The notes under the pieces: model-generated
Seen by the model: only the letters and a program-made list of their open reading frames with translations
Databases searched by the model: none
What the model was told of the DNA's origin: nothing
NCBI GenBank assembly: GCA_950071955.1
Contig: CATMOC010000305.1
Span: 1-5,323 of the forward strand
Direction: 5' to 3'
Length of the DNA: 5,323 nucleotides
Source: an uncultured Mesorhizobium sp.
Lineage (GTDB): Bacteria > Pseudomonadota > Alphaproteobacteria > Rhizobiales > Rhizobiaceae
Shown here: positions 1 to 5,323 of the stretch, in pieces
Layout: every line of letters begins with the position of its first letter
Position numbering within the stretch: the first letter of the stretch is position 1
Program-made: the position numbers and the translations under genes

Positions 1-34
1 AACGCAATCAGGCTCGGTGGCTCCAGCGGCTCAC

Positions 35-73
35 ATGAACGGCAGATGAACAGACACCTCAGCTCCGGTTCAG
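35..73. promoter_or_regulatory. 11-bp-phased half-site array upstream of a small membrane protein gene
   Basis: ATGAAC occurs at 35-40 and again at 46-51, exactly 11 bp apart. TCAG occurs at 59-62 and again at 70-73, also 11 bp apart. Read on the other strand, the second pair is CTGAGG (57-62) and CTGAAC (68-73), so the same TGAA-like half-site occurs twice in each orientation and the two pairs face each other. Direct repeats at about one helical turn are typical of OmpR/PhoB-type response regulators, which bind as head-to-tail dimers. That parallel is inference and no regulator is identified. The array ends about 80 bp before the start codon of the 46-residue ORF, a sensible place for an activator or repressor site. 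I see no convincing -35/-10 pair downstream; TTGAAA at 103-108 lacks a good -10 partner, which would suit an activator-dependent promoter. Confidence 0.45.
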
Positions 74-138
74 CGGTCCTGTGCCAGGAAATTCACAGAC
101 GATTGAAACCGATCCGGCTTCTGTCCGTTACGAACTGC

Positions 139-144
139 AAGGAG
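139..144 (+). promoter_or_regulatory. Shine-Dalgarno site fixing the start at 154
   Basis: AAGGAG lies 9 bases before the ATG at 154. It is the only strong ribosome-binding site in the upstream region. It favours the 154 start over the in-frame ATG at 46, which has no comparable site and would place a non-hydrophobic 36-residue extension ahead of the membrane segment. Confidence 0.7.
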
Positions 145-153
145 ATTGATGCC

Positions 154-294
154 ATGCTGATAACGATGCTTGCAACCGCCATGATGGTCGCCATGCTCAT
201 AGCAACGGCCTTCGGCTTCTACGAGGAAGCACAGCGGCAGAAACAGGAAGTTCGCGTCACGCGCAAGAACCCGTTCGACGGGCTGCGCAGGTAG
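154..294 (+). CDS. Small single-span membrane protein, 46 residues, function unknown
   Basis: I do not recognise this protein and assign no function. With the start at 154 it has 46 residues. Residues 2-21 are almost wholly hydrophobic (LITMLATAMMVAMLIATAFG) and would make one transmembrane helix at the extreme N-terminus. The rest is a charged, mostly basic tail (FYEEAQRQKQEVRV, ending KNPFDGLRR). By the positive-inside rule the tail is probably cytoplasmic. There is no lipobox, and the helix begins at residue 2, so it reads as an anchor rather than a cleaved signal. Support for its being real: AAGGAG 9 bases upstream, a clean membrane-protein composition, a phased repeat array upstream and an intrinsic terminator 30 bp after the stop codon. 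It stands alone on the plus strand, converging on gyrA. An in-frame ATG at 166 is a possible but less likely start. Confidence 0.65.
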   Translation: MLITMLATAMMVAMLIATAFGFYEEAQRQKQEVRVTRKNPFDGLRR

Positions 295-323
295 TTCAAG
301 GTTCCCAGTCTGAGTTCATGCAG

Positions 324-357
324 AACGGTCGCCCGGATAACGGGCGGCCGTTTTGTT
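324..357 (+). terminator. Intrinsic terminator of the small membrane protein gene
   Basis: The arms AACGGTCGCCCG (324-335) and CGGGCGGCCGTT (341-352) pair over 12 bp with one G-U wobble around a 5-base loop, GATAA. A T-rich stretch, TTTTGTT (351-357), follows the GC-rich part of the stem. It acts in the plus direction, 30 bp after the stop codon at 292-294. On the minus strand the same hairpin is not followed by a T tract, so it is not a good terminator for gyrA. Confidence 0.8.
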
Positions 358-364
358 ATCCGGG
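332..364. repeat. Perfect 10-bp inverted repeat overlapping the terminator
   Basis: CCCGGATAAC (332-341) is the exact reverse complement of GTTATCCGGG (355-364), with a 13-base loop between them. GGT (327-329) and ACC (366-368) can extend the pairing across a small internal loop. This hairpin uses the 3' half of the terminator's upstream arm and all of its loop, so it cannot form together with the 324-352 hairpin. It lies 10 bp beyond the gyrA stop codon. In the gyrA direction it has no T tract after it, so it would more likely protect the mRNA 3' end or act in Rho-assisted termination than be a classical terminator. The function is inferred; the repeat itself is directly visible. Confidence 0.7.
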
Positions 365-373
365 AACCGGGGC

Positions 374-3160
<2,787 letters not shown>

Positions 3161-3181
3161 ACTGGATCACGATCGTCAATG

Positions 3182-3186
3182 GAATC
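3182..3186. promoter_or_regulatory. GANTC (CcrM-type) site near the gyrA transcription start
   Basis: GAATC lies just downstream of the predicted gyrA transcription start (about 3189). GANTC is the recognition sequence of the cell-cycle adenine methyltransferase CcrM of many Alphaproteobacteria. By eye only about eight such sites occur in this 5.3-kb window, and two of them lie in this promoter. Confidence 0.5.
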
Positions 3187-3195
3187 ACTGGGCGT

Positions 3196-3224
3196 TATAT
3201 AGGACGCCGGCGCGGATTCTCCAA
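3196..3224 (-). promoter_or_regulatory. Predicted sigma70-type promoter of gyrA
   Basis: On the minus strand, TTGGAG (3224-3219) is followed by a 17-base spacer and TATATA (3201-3196). The -35 keeps the TTG core, the spacer is optimal and the -10 is close to consensus. The predicted start near 3189 would give a short leader of about 29 bases before the TTG start codon. This suggests gyrA is transcribed from its own promoter, although read-through from the dehydrogenase gene on the same strand is not excluded. Confidence 0.65.
3215..3219. promoter_or_regulatory. GANTC (CcrM-type) site touching the gyrA -35 element
   Basis: GATTC ends at 3219, sharing one base with the predicted -35 hexamer and otherwise lying in the spacer. 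Adenine methylation here could influence polymerase or regulator binding. That is inference; the motif and its position are directly visible. Confidence 0.5.
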
Positions 3225-3226
3225 CT

Positions 3227-3235
3227 TGTGGACAA
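3227..3235 (-). promoter_or_regulatory. DnaA-box-like 9-mer upstream of the gyrA promoter
   Basis: The minus strand reads TTGTCCACA, one mismatch from the E. coli DnaA box consensus TTATCCACA. It sits 2 bp upstream of the predicted -35. A single near-consensus box can occur by chance, and no second box is seen nearby, so regulation by DnaA is only a possibility. Confidence 0.3.
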
Positions 3236-3286
3236 CTTCGAGAAGCCACGGTTTTGGCGTCTGGGGCAGCACCGGGACTGGGTCGG

Positions 3287-3298
3287 GAACCGCGGTTC
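3287..3298. repeat. Perfect 12-bp palindrome GAACCGCGGTTC
   Basis: GAACCGCGGTTC is its own reverse complement. It lies 8 bp beyond the dehydrogenase stop codon and about 60 bp upstream of the gyrA -35. One mismatch out, two more base pairs (CG and CG) extend it. It has no loop and no T tract, so it looks more like an operator-type dyad than a terminator. I know of no regulator for it. Confidence 0.35.
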
Positions 3299-3306
3299 GC
3301 GAAAGC

Positions 3307-4194
3307 CTATCCGTCCCGCGCCGATCCGGTCCGTCGCGCAGCCACCAGCGGCGCCAGATCGGGAGTTCCTTGCGCAAATTCCGGAAGCGCGGCGAGCCCG
3401 CCCATCTTCTCCTGCACGTCGGCGATGGCGTCGGCCAGCGCATCGTGGAGGCCCAGCGCGCGGAGCGTCGCCGCGCTCTCGCGCATCTCGGCGGCGCGGC
3501 GCTTGCCGTGCTTCAGCGTGCGCTCGAACTCGTAGCGCGCGAAGTCCGGCCAGCCGAGGCCCGGATAGGAACCGGAAAGCGAGCCCATGATGTAGTCGAG
3601 GCAACCGGACGCCTGCGCGGCGAGCAGCGCCTCGACGGTGATCGCCTCGAGCCCCTTCACGAACAGGCTTCGCACCATCTTAATGGCGGTCGCCGATCCG
3701 GGCGCCGGACCCACGGTCTCGAAATCGAAGCCGAGGGCCGACAGCCGCTCGGAAGTTTCGGCCGCGACGGGGCCGGCGAGGAGCATCTTGGTGCGATGTC
3801 CCTTCGGATGCACCGGCGCCATCACCGCCATGTCGACGTAGACCGCGCCGGTGGCGTTCGCCTTCGCGGCCGTCGCGCGCTTGCGGTCGGGCGAAACGGA
3901 GTTGATGTCGAAGAACGTCTGGCCCGGCCGCAACCACGCACAGGCCGTCGCCGCCGCTTGGAGGCTCTGGTCCGCCGTCACGGCGCTGACGATCCAGTCA
4001 GCGTCAGGCATGCCATCGGTGGCGGCAGCCGCCGCAACGCCGCGCTCCCGCATCGCCCGCGCGCAATCGCCATCCGCGCCTTCGTGATCCAGCAGGATAT
4101 CGGTGGCCGAGAAGGACAGGTCTCCGTTCGTCCCGGAGAGACTTTCCTGGAAGGCGCGGGCCGCTTCGCCGAACCCGATGAATCCGATGTGCAT
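3307..4194 (-). CDS. NAD(P)-dependent dehydrogenase, 3-hydroxyisobutyrate/6-phosphogluconate dehydrogenase superfamily, DUF1932 type
   Basis: This 295-residue cytosolic oxidoreductase probably interconverts a beta-hydroxy acid and the corresponding keto or aldehyde compound; the substrate is unknown. The N-terminus starts directly with a Rossmann dinucleotide-binding loop, G7-F-G9-E-A-A12. D96-I-N-S-V-S-P102 corresponds to the family's DxSTxxP substrate-binding stretch. YVDMAVMAPVHP (119-130) matches the family's conserved strand. K172, in SATAIKMVRS, occupies the position of the catalytic lysine of 3-hydroxyisobutyrate dehydrogenase. The following helical domain (about 185-260, with MRESAATLRALGL) resembles the DUF1932 C-terminal domain. 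All key residues are present and the length is normal. The gene lies 12 bp after the tautomerase stop codon, with GGAG 6 bases before the ATG, so the two are probably co-transcribed and coupled. A role in the same catabolic route as the tautomerase is inference. Confidence 0.87.
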   Translation of the reverse strand: MHIGFIGFGEAARAFQESLSGTNGDLSFSATDILLDHEGADGDCARAMRERGVAAAAATDGMPDADWIVSAVTADQSLQAAATACAWLRPGQTFFDINSVSPDRKRATAAKANATGAVYVDMAVMAPVHPKGHRTKMLLAGPVAAETSERLSALGFDFETVGPAPGSATAIKMVRSLFVKGLEAITVEALLAAQASGCLDYIMGSLSGSYPGLGWPDFARYEFERTLKHGKRRAAEMRESAATLRALGLHDALADAIADVQEKMGGLAALPEFAQGTPDLAPLVAARRTGSARDG

Positions 4195-4200
4195 CGCCGG

Positions 4201-4204
4201 CTCC
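4201..4204 (-). promoter_or_regulatory. Shine-Dalgarno of the dehydrogenase gene
   Basis: GGAG on the minus strand lies 6 bases before the ATG at 4194-4192, within the 12-bp gap after the tautomerase stop codon. It supports this start, which also places the Rossmann strand immediately at the N-terminus. Confidence 0.65.
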
Positions 4205-4206
4205 GT

Positions 4207-5277
4207 TCAGTCCGCGAACACGGTTCCGTCGAAGAGTTTTCGCGCGGTGCGCAGGATCGCCGCGCTCTTCACACTTCCGTCGGCGCCGAGGCTGGCCACC
4301 ACTGTCATCTCGCCGGTCGGGTGCTCGATGGAGAGCGAGCGCCGGTCGCCTTCGCCGACGGATGCGATCTCGGCGGCGGGAGAGCCCCGCAACAGGCAGG
4401 CCGTTGCGACGCTAACGGCGCCCAGCACGCCGATCGAGGAGTGGCAGGAATGCGGGATGAAGGTGCGCGTCGAGATCGCGCCACCGTTCTTCGCCGGCGA
4501 GACCATCGTCATCTTCGGGACCGACTTCTTCTCTACGTCGCCGAGGTTCATGAGCGGCCCGGCCTTCAGCCGGATCGCCTCGAGTCTTGCCCGAAGCTCC
4601 GCGTTGCCTTCGAGTTCCTTGGGCGTTTCGTCTCCGGAGATGCCCATGTCGGCGGCGCGCATGACCACGCAGGGCATGCCGTTGTCGATCATTGTCACCT
4701 CGACGCCGTCGATCACGTCGACCGGGTTGCCGGTGGGCAGCAGCGCGCCGCAGGAGGAGCCGGCCGTGTCCTCGAACTCGATCGGCACCGGCGCGCTTGT
4801 CCCAGGCACGCCGTCGATGCGCGCGTCGCCCTTGTAGCTCACCATGCCGCCGGGCGTCGCAACGGTCGCGACGGCGATCTGGCCGGTGTTTTCCATGAAG
4901 ATGCGCACAGGCGTCTCGCCATCGCGGGCCGCGACAAGTCCGCGCTCGATCGAAAAGGGGCCGACGCCGGCAAGGATGTTGCCGCAGTTCTGCGCGTCGG
5001 TGACGATCGGCTTGTCGACGAAGACCTGGAGGAACAGGTAGTCGACATCGACGCCGTCGCGAGCAGACTTCCGTACCACCGCGACCTTGGAGGTCAGCGG
5101 GTCGGCCCCGCCCATGCCATCGATCTGACGCGAATCGGGCGAACCCATGACGCGCAGCAGGAAGGCGTCGCGCGCCGCCGTGTCGGCCGGCAGGTCGTCG
5201 GCAAGGAAATAGCCGCCCTTGGAGGTGCCGCCGCGCAGATAGGTGGCGGGGATCTTGATTTGCGGTGCGTGGGCCAT
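4207..5277 (-). CDS. galD: 4-oxalomesaconate tautomerase, PrpF family (GalD-like)
   Basis: GalD of Pseudomonas putida interconverts the keto and enol forms of 4-oxalomesaconate in gallate breakdown; the relative LigU of Sphingobium performs a 1,3-allylic double-bond shift in protocatechuate 4,5-cleavage. Both belong to the PrpF family, with a diaminopimelate-epimerase-like two-domain fold. The 356 residues fit GalD (about 360). Visible signature stretches are RGGTSKGGYF (15-24), MGSPDSRQIDGMGGADPLTSK (44-64), NCGNILAGVGPF (97-108), MENTGQIAVA (128-137), SSCGALLPTGN (174-184), IDNGMP (197-202) and FIPHSCHSSIGVLGAVSVATA (273-293). K64 and C98 align with the lysine and cysteine I recall as catalytic in LigU (K66, C100). 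The start ATG comes 3 bp after the upstream stop codon, with only a weak Shine-Dalgarno, so translation is probably coupled. Tautomerase (GalD) versus allylic isomerase (LigU) or methylaconitate isomerase (PrpF) cannot be settled from sequence alone; overall resemblance favours GalD. Confidence 0.9.
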   Translation of the reverse strand: MAHAPQIKIPATYLRGGTSKGGYFLADDLPADTAARDAFLLRVMGSPDSRQIDGMGGADPLTSKVAVVRKSARDGVDVDYLFLQVFVDKPIVTDAQNCGNILAGVGPFSIERGLVAARDGETPVRIFMENTGQIAVATVATPGGMVSYKGDARIDGVPGTSAPVPIEFEDTAGSSCGALLPTGNPVDVIDGVEVTMIDNGMPCVVMRAADMGISGDETPKELEGNAELRARLEAIRLKAGPLMNLGDVEKKSVPKMTMVSPAKNGGAISTRTFIPHSCHSSIGVLGAVSVATACLLRGSPAAEIASVGEGDRRSLSIEHPTGEMTVVASLGADGSVKSAAILRTARKLFDGTVFAD

Positions 5278-5280
5278 GAT

Positions 5281-5323
5281 TCAGGCGGCCTGCGTCGATT
5301 CGAGGAAGTCCTGCGCAAAACGC
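5281..5323 (-). CDS. C-terminal end of an unidentified upstream gene (partial)
   Basis: The minus strand reads through 13 sense codons, RFAQDFLESTQAA, to TGA at 5283-5281; the rest lies outside the window. The stop codon is 3 bp from the tautomerase ATG and third positions are mostly G or C, as in the neighbouring genes, so this looks like the end of the preceding operon gene. The fragment is too short to name a family. Aromatic-catabolism enzymes, transporters or a regulator would all fit. Confidence 0.55.
   Translation of the reverse strand, partial: RFAQDFLESTQAA

Noticed and set aside
46..153. N-terminal extension of the small membrane protein from the ATG at 46
   Set aside because: There is no ribosome-binding site at 46, the start lies inside the phased repeat array, and a strong AAGGAG precedes the ATG at 154, where the membrane helix begins.
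324..373. Intrinsic terminator for gyrA on the minus strand
   Set aside because: Both hairpins can form in the gyrA transcript, but neither is followed by a T tract in that direction.
4103..4837. Plus-strand ORF of 244 codons
   Set aside because: It is antisense to the tautomerase and dehydrogenase genes, which carry clear family motifs on the minus strand.
5094..5318. Minus-strand 74-codon ORF running into the upstream end of the window
   Set aside because: It overlaps the tautomerase N-terminus in another frame and is arginine-, serine- and proline-rich, typical of a shadow frame.

Overview
This window looks like chromosomal DNA of a GC-rich alphaproteobacterium, most likely Hyphomicrobiales (Rhizobiales), around Mesorhizobium and its relatives. 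The main evidence is the GyrA sequence: it has a GDASIYD quinolone pocket, the [15 protein letters not shown] active-site stretch, a long acidic insertion in the C-terminal domain and an acidic tail. The GANTC sites are compatible with a CcrM-type alphaproteobacterial methylome. The placement is from recalled family features, not from a search.

Layout. Positions 1-153 are non-coding and hold a striking set of 11-bp-phased half-sites (35-73), followed by a Shine-Dalgarno at 139-144. Positions 154-294 (+) encode a 46-residue single-span membrane protein of unknown function. It is followed by a strong intrinsic terminator (324-357), which overlaps a perfect 10-bp inverted repeat (332-364) that would form a competing hairpin. 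The large gene gyrA (3160 to 374, minus) converges on this site. The 146-bp gap upstream of gyrA holds a good sigma70-type promoter, two GANTC methylation sites within 38 bp, a DnaA-box-like 9-mer and a perfect 12-bp palindrome.

Upstream of gyrA, on the same strand, lies a compact metabolic operon read towards gyrA: the last 13 codons of an unidentified gene (5323-5281), a PrpF/GalD-type 4-oxalomesaconate tautomerase (5277-4207) and a DUF1932-type NAD(P)-dependent dehydrogenase (4194-3307). Gaps of 3 and 12 bp suggest translational coupling. The tautomerase points to catabolism of aromatic acids through the 4,5-cleavage route (gallate or protocatechuate) or of a related tricarboxylate. The dehydrogenase's substrate is not known, and pairing it with the tautomerase is the main functional puzzle.

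I found no mobile element, CRISPR array, tRNA or rRNA. There is no clear evidence of an unknown defence or other exotic system. The least explained items are the 35-73 repeat array with its small membrane protein, the two competing hairpins between the convergent genes, and the tautomerase-dehydrogenase pair.
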